This document shows, piece after piece, positions 23,207 through 40,200 of a stretch of DNA of 64,000 bases. The position numbers were made by a program, and so were the translations under genes. Numbering within the stretch: position 1 is the stretch's first letter; every line of letters begins with the position of its first letter. Source of the stretch: Hericium rajendrae (lineage: Eukaryota > Basidiomycota > Agaricomycetes > Russulales > Hericiaceae); contig CM065878.1 of the NCBI GenBank assembly GCA_033439255.1, positions 3,286,001-3,350,000 on the forward strand, read 5' to 3'. The notes beneath the pieces are model-generated. The model saw only the letters and a list, made by a program, of their open reading frames with translations. It did no database searches and was not told the origin of the DNA.

Positions 23207-23794
23207 TCATGCCTGATGAGACAGACGGGCTTTCTTTGACAAGGAGGCGATGATGTCTCGAGCGAGAGTAGAAAGCTTGGCATCCGCTGGAGATCGGAGA
23301 GGAAGGTTTGGCAGGTTTGTTCGCATTCGACCTAGCTGGAGTCGTCTTCTGCTTCTTCCGTGCTAGCTTAGGTGGACGAGGACGAGGGGCTTTCTTGGGC
23401 AGCGCGCTATGCTTGCTCAGATCTAGTCACGTCGATGATGCAGACAATAGAACGTGCATATATGCGCGTGTCAAACATGCATGACAACTGTTGGCGACTG
23501 ATACGCACGATTTACGAGTGGAATGAGCGGTTCTAATGCTGAGATCGGTTCTGCTGGACCATTTTCTGTAGAGAGCCTCTAGATCAGAATGCCAGGGTGG
23601 GGTGATGCTTTGAGTCCCACTAACCGTGCAGCGTTTCTTGAGCCGATAGATTCTCCTTGTTAAGAGAGGGTCGAGCAACCCTTGATGCAAAGGGATTCGC
23701 TATCATCGCGAGAACGCAATGTTTGAGAAGGAGATGGATGAAAGGAACGCGTCGGTCTTCGTTGGAAGTTACGCTCACCGGCATCTGCCGGCAT
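23207..23794 (-). CDS. Small basic KEN-box protein, unknown function
   Basis: Hypothetical protein of about 120 residues. The model starts at ATG 23792-23794 (MPADA), joins ANPFASRVARPSLNKENLSA after one intron, then ENGPAEPISALEPLIPLVNR, then a Lys/Arg/Pro-rich stretch (KKAPRPRPPKLARKKQKTTP), and ends ADAKLSTLARDIIASLSKKA, RLSHQA. The tripeptide KEN sits in SLNKENLSA, the form of an APC/C degron, and the basic middle suggests the nucleus. One frame change near 23283 (SPISS to ADAKL) is assumed. Sororin-like cohesion factors also combine a KEN box with basic disorder, but I see no sororin C-terminal motif and do not assign it. The gene lies between RPS28 and lipoyl synthase on the same strand. 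Confidence 0.55.
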
Positions 23795-23950
23795 ATGAGT
23801 CTGGTAAGTTATCAAGTACACGACGCTATGACGCGTCCAGTCGGAGAACAGGTCGACAAAATCATTGTTTCAAGCGGTGTATATGATTATAAGAATGAGA
23901 CGCATACAGTGCGCCCAGCTGAGCATCTAAGATAGTGAAGACAGCGTCAA

Positions 23951-25438
23951 TCATGCCGACACCTCCGACTCCAATGCGGCGCTGTGCGCAACGAGCTTCT
24001 GTGTCTTTCGCTCCGCGCCCTTACCTCTGAGAACGTTCTCGATGAAATATTCTCCAGCCTGGATAGGACAATGAGCATTAATGCATGGAATAGCCGGCAT
24101 CGGAGAAGAAGGTTTACCTTATAGCTACTCCGTACCAGTGGGCCACTGGCCACGTAAAGGAAACCCATGTCTTCAGCGACCTGTTTCCAACGGTCGAACT
24201 CTGCAGGTTCAACATAGCGGTCCACTTTCATGTGTCGCTTCGTCGGACGCATATATTGGCCGAACGTGACGACGTCGACGTCAACTTTACGGAGTTCTGT
24301 GAACACGCAAGCTGAGTGCTGCAGGAAGCATGCGTGACAGAAATGGGACAGACCTCGCAGTGCGTCCAGCAGTTGATCCTCCGTCTCGCCCACACCAAGC
24401 ATGATGCTGGTCTTCGTGATACGCACGCCATTCTTCTTCGCATGCTCCAAGACCTTCAGACTCTGTCTGAACGTTGCTCGTCGGTCACGAACGAACGGCG
24501 TCATTGCCTCGACTGTCTCGACGTTGTGCGCGTAAACGTCCAGTCCGGACTTGGCAACAACTGCAACATGGTCCAGATTGCCTCCCATGTCCCCTGTGAG
24601 AGCTTCGACTAATATTTGTGGTGCCCTTATGAGTCGAGCGATAAGTACGCAGCACAGCGATAGGAATGTAAGAACTGACTTCTGCTTTATCTTAATGATT
24701 GTTTCTGCGAAATGATGTGCGCCAGAATCCGCGAGATCTGTAATCATGGCTCGAAAAAGGTCAACCCGACGGTCAGAGGAAGCTTACCATCACGATCAAC
24801 ACTGGTCAAAACGATGTAGCCAAGCCCCCAACGGCTGATGGCCTCCGCTGTGTGTTCTGGCTCGTGGGGGTCTAGCGGCGGGGGAGCCTTTGACGTCTTC
24901 ACAGAGCAAAAACGACAGCCACGAGTACAGGTGTCACCCATAAGCTAGAACGCAAGCGTGAGCATCCGTGAATATTGGGATACACAAGAAATCGTACCAT
25001 GATTGTCGCGGTGGCAGCTCGTTTGCCCTCCTCAGGCGTTGCGCCCTCCTTACCGCCCCAGCAATCTCCGATATTGGGACATCGTGCCTCTTCACAGACA
25101 GTATGCAGCCCGAGCCCTCTGAGGTCCTTCTTGATGTTGGTAAACGAGGCGCCCTTTGGTATCGAGGTCTTCAAGTATGAAGGTAGCCTCGGACTGTCCA
25201 CAAGTTAGTCCGACGAAACGTCACAGAGTGTGGAGTTCAAGACATACGCAGACGTATTTCCGAGCACCACTCGGTCTATAGGATCTCCTGCTATGAAATC
25301 ATCCAATGATGGCCCGTCGGCCAAAGTCTGGCTAAAAGCAGGCTTGGAGAGCGGTGAGCCAGAGGCAGTCGCCAGACTCCGAGCAGCAAGAGACACGGTC
25401 CGCTTGGGAACGCGAGTAGCGCGCAACAAAGCAGCCAT
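23951..25438 (-). CDS. LIP5: Lipoyl synthase, mitochondrial
   Basis: Radical-SAM enzyme that inserts two sulphur atoms into octanoyl groups on E2 and H proteins to make lipoate. A presequence ([20 protein letters not shown]) is followed by [20 protein letters not shown]. The auxiliary cluster motif is [12 protein letters not shown] (CX4CX5C) and the radical-SAM motif is CTRGCRFC (CX3CX2C). Later blocks include [78 protein letters not shown] and [20 protein letters not shown], ending [13 protein letters not shown]. Five or so introns. No frame error is needed. Stop TGA at 23951-23953; the start ATG at 25436-25438 diverges from CMC1. One of its substrates, PDH E2, is encoded 6 kb away. Confidence 0.93.
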
Positions 25439-25746
25439 GGACGTCGTATTGGTAAGGTGAAGAAGGAACGGGGAGGTTGGAGTCAAGATGAGGCTCCTGC
25501 TGCCCGAGTTATGCTTGCGAATGACCCCGAGTGCTTGCCAATGGGGGGAGAGGGCTTTGCTCAGCATGCGGAGCGATAGCGGCGCGCTCCCGCCGTCGGG
25601 CTACTCCTTATGGTAGTAATCGGTGCTAAGTCTCCAGCGCCTCCTTGCTTTCCAGTCTCTCTTTACATCCACAACTGCTGCCAGTAGCCCATCCAGTCCC
25701 GCGCACTGCTGGAATAACGCGTCTGACCTACACAGTTGCGAAAATC
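25439..25746. promoter_or_regulatory. Bidirectional promoter, lipoyl synthase / CMC1
   Basis: 308 bases between the start codons of two mitochondrial genes on opposite strands. The centre is GC-rich (gcgcgctcccgccgtc). No TATA box is evident. Shared regulation is an inference from spacing alone. Confidence 0.45.
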
Positions 25747-26151
25747 ATGAACACCCTCTCGCGACGAGAAGAGGATACGCTTATGAAAACCACGAAGGCG
25801 CGCGCATTGCAGGAGTGCGACCCCATCGTTAAAGGTTCGTTTCTACTGTTCAAACCTACATTGTTTTTTTTTTCCTACGATCCAACTCACGATCATCCAG
25901 AGTTCGCCGAGTGCGCTACGGGTCGCACGGTGTCCGTTGCTTGGGCTTGCAGAGCCAAATACCAAGCCGTACAGGATTGCATGTACCAATAGTGAGTATG
26001 CAGTATCTGACAGGCACATGGCCGATGTGTGAATTGACTGGAAATGTTTCACAGTACTCGTCCGGAGAGCATGCATATCCTCCGGCAAGAGTACCTCCGT
26101 GTACGCAATGAACACCTTACGGGACGTGCATCGACATCGCCTACCTCATAG
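25747..26151 (+). CDS. CMC1: CMC1-type twin CX9C mitochondrial protein
   Basis: Small intermembrane-space protein that in yeast helps cytochrome c oxidase assembly. Three exons give a 91-residue protein: MNTLSRREEDTLMKTTKARA, then LQECDPIVK; EFAECATGRTVSVAWACRAK, then YQAVQDCMYQ; and TRPESMHILRQEYLRVRNEH with a short tail. The four cysteines form CX9C twice (CDPIVKEFAEC and CRAKYQAVQDC), the Mia40-oxidised helical hairpin. CMC1, rather than CMC2 or COX23, is favoured by the N-terminal LSRREEDTLMK and the Tyr-rich third helix, but this is a judgement. The first intron contains a run of T. The stop at 26149-26151 faces that of PEX11. Confidence 0.85.
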
Positions 26152-26375
26152 CATCGTCATTCCATGCCCGCTTTCGCTGTGGATGCATACTCTTCATTCA
26201 CATGTAGACAGACATCACATCACCACTCTTTGACAAGACAATCTGAAAGCAGCGTTGCGTGTGATTCCAGAAACGCATAGATATTGAGACGTATTCACTA
26301 ACAGACAGTAATTCGAGGATAGCACGACACGTAACATGTGGACGAAACAACTCGCAAGTTACAGCAGGAAAGGCT

Positions 26376-27441
26376 TTACTTCTTCGCATTGACCGCATTC
26401 CAGTGTGACCGCAGGGCCAACACCGATGACAAGAAACTGGGTATTCGAATGAGTACTTGCTACTTGCCGTCATGAGGATGACGCACCCAAAGATACCAAC
26501 GACTCCGTCATTAACATTGACGAGACTAAGAGTAGTCGCTGGAATCCAGATATCAAGGATGTCAATAACGAATTGCTGGCGAGTTGACGCGCGGAGCCTG
26601 GAAGTGCAGACATTTGAGCATGCGGCATGCGAGTAAATGAGATAGAAGGTCTTACTCGTCCAGTGCGTGCAGTTTCGCCTGGAGCGCGTTCTGGCTGCCA
26701 ATGTCTTTCTCACTCAAAGCGCGAAGCTCATTCGTTTCCTTGGTCAATCTGCCGCCCTGTCACAACCTCAATCAGAGTGGGCCGAATTCGGATTAGGGAA
26801 ACTCTACCTTAATGAGGCCATTTGCGAGGCTGAACAAGATGCCGGTCAACCAGAAGCGGGCTGCGGTTTTGTTTACTTTTGATGCTGTACCAGGCTTCAG
26901 TGTAATGAAATGGATCGCACTGGCCTGTAAACGTGTATAAGTTACAAGCACAAAATGCACTGTAGATGTTTAGCACGTACCCAAGCGACCCCATCGTAGC
27001 TAAGGTAACCAAAGTATGAAAGGTTTCGTGCAATCGTTGTGAGCTGCTCCCAGAGATACCCAGTAGTCTGTGCTGCGCGTAAAGCGGCTTGAAGGTTTTC
27101 AACAGGCTTTCCGAGTCGCAGCACTGTCAACTGGCTCAGAATATGCATCACAGTACACTATATGATTGACTCACACTTTCGCCCCAAGGCCAGATGGCTC
27201 TTCAATGAGTTCCACCTTACGGCGTCGAGCTTCAGCCCACGGGAGATGAGATACCATGCGAAGAAACGCGAGAAGTACTGGACGGCGCGATAGATCTGCA
27301 GAGTTGCCGTCACGTCAGCCCGATGCCCTATTGGAGATCGAGCAGAAGACACACCTTGTCTCGACCGGTCGTGGTGCCCAGAACTTTGAATGTCTTCGAC
27401 ACGGTTGGATGCAGGATGAGCTGGGATGCAACGCTCGACAT
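26376..27441 (-). CDS. PEX11: Peroxisomal membrane protein PEX11
   Basis: Peroxisome-elongation factor that promotes membrane tubulation and division. The N-terminal amphipathic region is typical: SQLILHPTVSKTFKVLGTTT, GRDK, then IYRAVQYFSRFFAWYLISRG and LKLDAVRWNSLKSHLALGRK. The middle has LRLGKPVENLQAALRAAQTT, IARNLSYFGYLSYDGVAW and AARFWLTGILFSLANGLIK. The C-terminal helix is LRASTRQQFVIDILDIWIPA followed by GVVGIFG and LSSVLALRSHWNAVNAKK, facing the matrix or membrane end. At least five introns. Stop TAA at 26376-26378. The start ATG (27439-27441) diverges from fumarase. Confidence 0.9.
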
Positions 27442-27918
27442 GATGGGGTGGTGAGGGCCGTAGAAAAGGGGGGCTGTGGCTTTATGTGATGCTTTCGACT
27501 TGCAAGATATCCGGACGCGAAATGCGGGGAAACGGCTGTCAATTATCACGTGCGTCCTCTTCCCCAACGAGCTTCATTTTATAACAGTTATCGCGCTCGG
27601 GCAGCGCTCGGAGGACATCTTACAGAATCACAGGTAACTCGGTACTCTTCTTGAACATCCGTAGGTCGTTGTCCCGTCGTCCTGCAAACGCTGCCGTAAT
27701 GCGTTTTGTCCACTTCGTCTTTGGCTTCGCCCGACTGGCGCTGGCAAACTCTGCCGACTTTGGGGTCGGGCCGCTCGCGTGGTAAAACGCGTTCCGAAGA
27801 TGAGCAGCACACGTCCGAAAAGTTCCGTCGACTTCATAATTTGAAGCACACTGTTCTCGGCACGGTCGTTAACCCTCTATCATATCCTCTACTTTCTTGT
27901 TTTCTCTCATTGTGAGCC
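27442..27918. promoter_or_regulatory. Divergent spacer, PEX11 / fumarase
   Basis: 477 bases between the two start codons. A CT-rich stretch leads into the fumarase ATG. Short frames on both strands lack any family match. Probable promoters of both genes. Confidence 0.45.
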
Positions 27919-30007
27919 ATGGCTGGCCTCCGGCTTTCGCGTAGAGTGAGTGATTTCGTGCCTGTATAGCATGTTCTATGACAATTGACGGATCTGTCTC
28001 ATGTGATTCGATCCCGACATCATACGCATCTGGAATTCCGCGGCCAATATCAGTCTCTCCTCTTCCTATCTCACCAGCAACGCGTTTCGACTCGATTGTT
28101 CTCCAATTCTGCGCGAATCATGGTTGGTTTCATATGCGATGAGAGACAGAGCATTATTGAGATCACCGCGTCCTGCAGTCAGAACAGAAGTTTCGCGTTG
28201 AACGGGATACATTTGGCGAGCTGAAAGTGCCTGCAGACCGCTACTGGGGTGCGCAGACCCAACGGTGAGTTTTATGTTAGTAGTGCATTATTGAAGCCAT
28301 AATTGTATGTCTCCCAGGTCGCTGCAGAATTTTGACATTGGTGGGCCTACGGAGCGGCTTCCTCCGCCTCTGATCAAAGCCTTCGGCGTCTTGAAGAAGG
28401 CAGCGTCTATCGTCAATGTCACCTACGGTTTGGACCCGAAAGTCGGCGAGGCCATCCAGCAGGCCGCAGATGAAGTACTTTATCATTTCCTGAACCAGCC
28501 GAGATAAAACTAAAGATGGGCATGCTCTCAGGTCATTTCCGGAAAGCTCATCGACCACTTTCCATTGGTGGTCTTCCAAACCGGAAGCGGAACCCAGAGC
28601 AACATGAACGTTAATGAGGTCATCTCGAATCGCGCAATTGAGATCCTCGGTGGACAATTAGGTTCCAAGAAGCCCGTTCACCCCAATGATCATGTCAACA
28701 TGAGCCAGAGCAGCAACGATACGTGAGTCCAGCTGTTCCGACGTAAGGGTGTCTCTCATCCTTCGAATTAGCTTCCCAACGGCGATGCACGTCGCCGCAG
28801 TGACGGAGATCGTCAACAATCTCGTACCGGCTCTTGAAGAGCTGCGATCGGCACTTGATGAAAAGTCAAAGGCGTTTGAACACATCATTAAGATTGGCCG
28901 CACGCATTTGCAGGTGCGGATCAAATCGCGACAAGAATTATGGTACTCGAAGTTAATTGCGACAAACTGCAGGATGCCACGCCATTGACTCTGGGTCAAG
29001 AGTTCAGTGGCTACGTTCAGCAGGTCGCAAATGGCATCGATCGGGTTAAGGACGTCCTTCCTCGCTTGAGTAAACTCGCTCAGGGTGGTACGGCTGTTGG
29101 AACGGTAAGCTTGCATTTTCGATCCATTATTTCATTTTTCACGATTGTCCAGGGTCTGAACACGAAACGCGGCTTTGACGTGAAAGTTGCCGCCGAGATT
29201 TCGAAACTTTCTGGGCTTGAGTTCCAGACGGCACCGAACAAAGTAAGTTAGTCACTCCTATTTCAAACGCATCATCAGGGCTGAATTTTCATCAGTTCGA
29301 AGCCCTTGCTGCCCATGATGCTCTTGTCGAGGCTCATGGCGCACTTAACGTTGTTGCCTGTTCTCTGATGAAGATTGCAAACGATATTCGTTACCTTGGT
29401 TCGGGTCCTCGATGTGGTCTTGGAGAACTCGCCCTCCCAGAGAATGAGCCCGGAAGCAGCATCATGCCTGGCAAGGTCAATCCAACCCAGTGCGAGGCTC
29501 TCACGATGGTGGCTGCACAAGTCATGGGCAACCAGACTACCGTCAGCGTCGCAGGATCATGGGGCCAATTTGAGGTAAGTTGCGCTGACGACTGCTCGCG
29601 AATGCTGCTGAATAATTACTCCTTTGCAGCTGAATGTCTTCAAGCCGGTGATCATCAAGAATGTTTTGCAGAGCATCCGCCTCCTGGCCGATGGCTCTAG
29701 GTCCTTCACGAAGAACTGTGTTGTTGGCATCCAGGCCAACGAGCAGCGTATCAACAATCTAGTGCACCAGTCGCTGATGCTGGCCACTATTTTGAACAAG
29801 CATTTGGGATACGACAGTAAGTTTTCAAGAATGCGGCATCTCTATCAATGTTGATTGAACTGCTTAGATGTGGCGAAGTGCGCCAAGAAGGCGCACAAAG
29901 AGGGACTGAGTCTGAAGGAGGCCACTGTTCAGCTTGGATTCCTTACACCCGAGGAGTTTGACGAGAAAGTCCGACCGGAGCTGATGATCCACCCCGATGA
30001 GCCGTAA
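27919..30007 (+). CDS. FUM1: Fumarate hydratase, class II
   Basis: Tetrameric hydratase converting fumarate to malate in the mitochondrial citric acid cycle. Exon 1 gives MAGLRLSRR and exon 2 [15 protein letters not shown], a clear mitochondrial presequence. The enzyme starts [29 protein letters not shown]. Landmarks follow in order: [80 protein letters not shown], the signature [13 protein letters not shown], and [15 protein letters not shown]. It ends MIHPDEP, TAA 30005-30007. About nine introns, no frame errors. An intron lies directly behind the second Met (ARIM), which could serve as an internal start for a cytosolic form; many fungi make both forms from one gene. Confidence 0.94.
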
Positions 30008-30823
30008 AATCTTTTTGTCATTTTGGGCACAACAGGCTCCCGCGCTTTGGATATGCGGAAGCTCACCTACCATATTAGTCAGCGATGTGAGCAGTAGCAC
30101 GACAGCTGTCTTCGGAGTGATATAGGGATACAATGGGCCGGAACTCAAATAGAGGAATGACACGGTTTTTGTCGTGTTCTGGACGTTGTCTGGAAGCACG
30201 TACACGTTGAGCATGACAAAGGATCTAAGTGGAGGGCTCGGGCTTTATTTGGACGGTGGAAGTCGCGCGTGGCGCAGTGCATCGAGTCGGATATCAAGTG
30301 TCATACCATCAATGACAAGGGGCGCTCGGACCAGGTGCAAATAAATGGCGCCTGGGAGTTGAGAGGATATCTTGATGTTTGTAATAAGAAATGGAAGAAA
30401 GAAAGGCATAGGACGAGAGGACGCCGTCTGACGAAGACCGGTAGAGGGAGGATGAGTGTTGGCCAGAAAAGGAAAGTGCCTATTGGAGGCGAACGCAACA
30501 ACGAAGAGCGACTGGATATAAATCGTTATGGAAAATAGCGATGGCGCGTCAACTGCGGCCTTGTCCGTTCCATTTCTTCCCTTCCCGCTATCAGTTCTCT
30601 CTTGTTCTTGACCAACACCTCCAACCATCCCCTCCCAACATCCCGACACCTCCTCCGTCACTACTCACTTGCCGACTTCGGGAGTCCCTTCCGTTCTGTC
30701 TATCCTTCACTTATTATTCATCTCGTAGGCTGAAGTCCCACGCGGTCGCCCCTGCCTCTTTCATTCCTACGCACATTTTCGCCTGTCGTCCTTGCATCAT
30801 TCCTTGCAACCTCCACTCCAGCC
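30008..30823. other. Spacer with INO80 promoter and leader
   Basis: 816 bases. The last 280 are strongly CT-rich on the plus strand, as expected for the promoter and 5' leader of INO80. A minus-strand frame of 138 codons (30245-30661) is low-complexity antisense to that tract and is not called. Confidence 0.45.
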
Positions 30824-36529
<5,706 letters not shown>

Positions 36530-37214
36530 TTGCTCTGGCGATGCTGAACGTTTTCTCTGTGTTGTCGTATCTATCTCTATTGTGCATCTCATGTTACTCT
36601 ACGCTGTTCCTGCCTTGATTTTGCATCTGTCTCGCTGTCTTGTCACGCTCTAGATTACTACCTTACATTCTGTACATTAAACGGCTTGTTGTCTGTATAC
36701 CATTATTGTCTATACCATCAGAAGAGTTTTGTTTAGCGATTTTTCGCTTTGACATTATTCATGTGGTGGAAAAAATGACCGGTGTGATGTCACGATCAAG
36801 GCTCTAAAGAGTGCACGGTGCCTCGTCGCTGGAGGTCGGTAAGCAGTGGACGCGCGTCGTGATGTCGAAGTCACGCGAACTTGACCACTTCCTTAGGTGC
36901 ATACCGGGCGCCTCTCCAACTTTCTCCCAGTGACTCCGAGTCCTTATGTGCAATTACGAGGCTCTCAAATCTTCCATGTTGTATCGACAAGCTCTTACAC
37001 CTGTATATGACTCGCCCATCTTCACCGCCAGAGAACACTCATCTATCCTGATCAACGTCCAACTTCCCGTGAATCTAGGCCGCGACAAAATCTAGAATCC
37101 CCTCAGTTCAATATTTTGGCTGCCGATCGGTCTACGCGTCCTGACAGCGGGCTAGCTGGTTACAGCGCGCTGTGAACAGGCGCTTCCAAATTTTGACGAG
37201 GTCGGGTTTGCGCG
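36530..37214. other. Spacer between INO80 and the DEAH helicase
   Basis: 685 bases with the INO80 3' flank (AT-rich to about 36780) and the helicase promoter. No coding sequence or RNA gene is recognised. Confidence 0.45.
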
Positions 37215-40200
37215 ATGGCGAAGAAGAAGAAGACCCAGTTGAAGCCAGTCGCAAGAGGCTTTGCTACCACATCTCAGCCAAAGAAGGTGGTCCCTGTAGT
37301 AGAGGAGGAAGCAAAGCCCGATGAGTCTGTGCCTTCGACAGTAGAGGGTGCTGAAGGCGGCGGAGGCGAGCTTGCAGAAGGCGCCGTGCGGGATCAGGTG
37401 CCTGCTGCAGTTGACGAATTCGATCCAGAAAAAGTCGAGGAGCAATCGCTCCAGAATCTAGTGGACAAGCTTCAGGATAAAGTGGAGAAGGAAGTTGTGA
37501 GAACCATCAAGGTACGCCCAATCGTTCTTCGGTGTATTCGATGAATAAAATAACAGTCCTTGCGGCTAGAATATTGAGATGGATAGGCGACATTCCAAAA
37601 CATTCCCATCGTTGAACCTTGACCAGGATGTTGTGGACCACATCCTTCAGCTGGTCCTGGAGAATGAGCAGAATGGTCAAGAATGTAACACTCTTACACC
37701 TTTTTGCGATGTAAATGCTCACAGACTTTCCAGTGGCAAAACCTCTTCAAGAACCTGAAGACAAGGCAATCATTCGACTCGGTATCACGTATGGTGTCTT
37801 GAGGCGCCTCGGATTCTCTGAAGAAAGGGTTGAGCAATGCTTGAGGGCAATCAGTGGTGTCGACCTTGAGGAAGCATGGGACTGGGTATGTCACTACGCG
37901 TGCATGAGATCGAGGCTGACTGCAGTATCTTCTAGCTTTATTTACATTGTTCAGATGATGAATTGCAACAGGCTAGAGGTGACGGATACGCTTTCCACAA
38001 TGGTAATCATGACTGACTGTAGGTCTAGGTTCTTCTGAGGTAGAAAGAAAGGCTCCGCGGACTCATGCACCTCAGACATCTCGCTCCGCGAATCAAACAC
38101 CTCGCTCTTCGACTGTTTGCACGCCCTCTAGCATAGCATCCCCGTTATCGCCAATACGGAAAGTCTTTTCGACGCTGGACGCTACTGTTCCTGCATTCAT
38201 ACCGGGCTCTCGTGCCTCATTGGCGCCTTCTCAAGATATCATGGATTCGGCTCAAAAGCTACCTTCTGACGAACTGGATTCGTCTGATTCTCCTGACGAC
38301 CCTAATGCGGAGTATGTACGAGTCAAACTTAAGCTGGATGGCTTATTATCTGGTCAGAATGTGTCACAACAAGGCTTGGATCGAAGCTTCATTTCCCAGC
38401 TGCGCAGCCGACTGGAAGACCTGAAAGAGCACTATTGGTTCGATGAACGAGATGCAGAAGCCCAGTACGAAATAGAGCGTCAGAAGGCGGAGGACGTATC
38501 GCTTCAAGCCCGTCTTCGTGGTCTGAGTGATCGCTCCGAGGACGCCTCTTCCGCCCCTCCATCCGCGCCTCACTCCAAACCGCCATCTTCTGAAGAGCAA
38601 TCCCCAACGGTGACCACACCCGTCCATACTGGGGCAAATATACTCGACGGGGAGAGTGACGAGGAAGAGGGAATGTTTCAGTTACTTGAGGAGCTGCCGG
38701 CCACCGAGGTTAATGAACAGGGTACAACAGTCCGCCTTCGAGAGATGGCCCTTCCGAAGCACAGCTCTGGACGTACGCCGAAGACGGTACTCACTGACAC
38801 TGTTTACAAACGGGACAGCTATGCTGTTATCACCTATCGTTGCATTTCTGGGCCCAGTCGCGCGAAGCGGGCGTCCGTCAACGTCCGATGGAGCGGTGGC
38901 AAAGCAGCAGAGGACTGGTCCATGGAGGATGTGGCGTGCCCAGATATGATCCAAGCAGAACAATACATTGCTACTGTTGCCCTGCATGCCTTGACGTTCC
39001 CCTCAGCGGATGGATTTGCTTCTGGGAGCACTAGTTCGGCCAATGGACAGACATTCTTCCGACTGTTACCTCCTGCCTTTCGAGAACTATGGGACGAACT
39101 GGAAATCGAGAAGAAAGCTCGTGATGACGCCATCAATCGAGCTGTATGGGCCAAGCTGAGGATCATTATCGAACCGAAGCTTGCGCTTGCACCCAAGGTT
39201 TGTTTCTTGCTTGCCGAATAGACACCAATCTCATCCCTCTTCAGGCTACAGATAAATCTGAACGTCAAGTAAATAACATTCGAAGCGACATTCCTCGCCG
39301 AGATATCGGCTTTAATAGGGATTCAGTATCCGAGCAATTGATCACCAGTTTCAATGCTCGTCGGTCGAGTCCTGTGTATCAAGAAATGCTTGTATGTTCT
39401 TCATGAATCTGCAAAAGTTCTTGCTAATCCGCATTGAAGGAACAACGCAACACACTCCCTATTGCTCAATATAGAAACCATATAATTGATGTTTTGGAGA
39501 CCTCTCAGATTTTAGTTCTGAGCGGTGAGACAGGATGGTAAGTAGCCAGGCCGTCCTTCATGTCTAATCAGGGCTTACTTGTTCGAACTTCGTAGTGGCA
39601 AATCTACTCAAGTGCCCGCCTTCATACTTGAAGATCAACTCTCGCGCGGCAAACACTGTAAGATTTATTGCACGGAACCTCGGCGAATATCTGCGATATC
39701 TCTTGCGCAAGCGTGTATCACGAGAGCTTGGGGATCCTCCTGGCGCGGTTGGGACAATGTCATCTCTTGTTGGTTACTCAATACGCTTGGAGAGTAACAC
39801 TTCCAAGAACACCAGGTTGACTTTCGTCACCAACGGTATCGCCTTGCGCATGTTGGAGGGAGGAAGTGGTCAAGGAGGTCAAGGCACTGCTTTTGACGAC
39901 ATCACTGTACGACCTTCCTATCTGTTCATTGCGGCATCTCACGTATTTCAATCTCCAGCATATCGTGATAGATGAGGTGCATTGCCTTCCTTTCTTTTCA
40001 TCATTGAAAACTAACAAGCATTCCAGGTTCACGAGCGCAGCATAGAATCGGACTTCTTATTGATCGTTTTGAAGTCACTTCTTCAGCAAAGGGCTGATCT
40101 TAAGTATGCGTTTTCCCGTGTACCATGAACGCAATGATCTCATTCATTGTACGCAGAGTCATTTTGATGTCAGCCACGGTTGATGCGGAGAAGCTATCAA

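Noticed and set aside
30245-30661. Minus-strand 138-codon frame upstream of INO80
   Set aside because: Antisense to the CT-rich INO80 promoter and leader; low complexity, no motif.
37971-38026. A 20-base intron in the DEAH helicase after AFHN
   Set aside because: Too short to splice; a 44-base intron starting further upstream (after QQARG) gives a more plausible join.
39690-39730. Programmed frameshift in the DEAH helicase
   Set aside because: No slippery site or downstream pairing is evident, and similar one-base shifts occur in many unrelated genes here.
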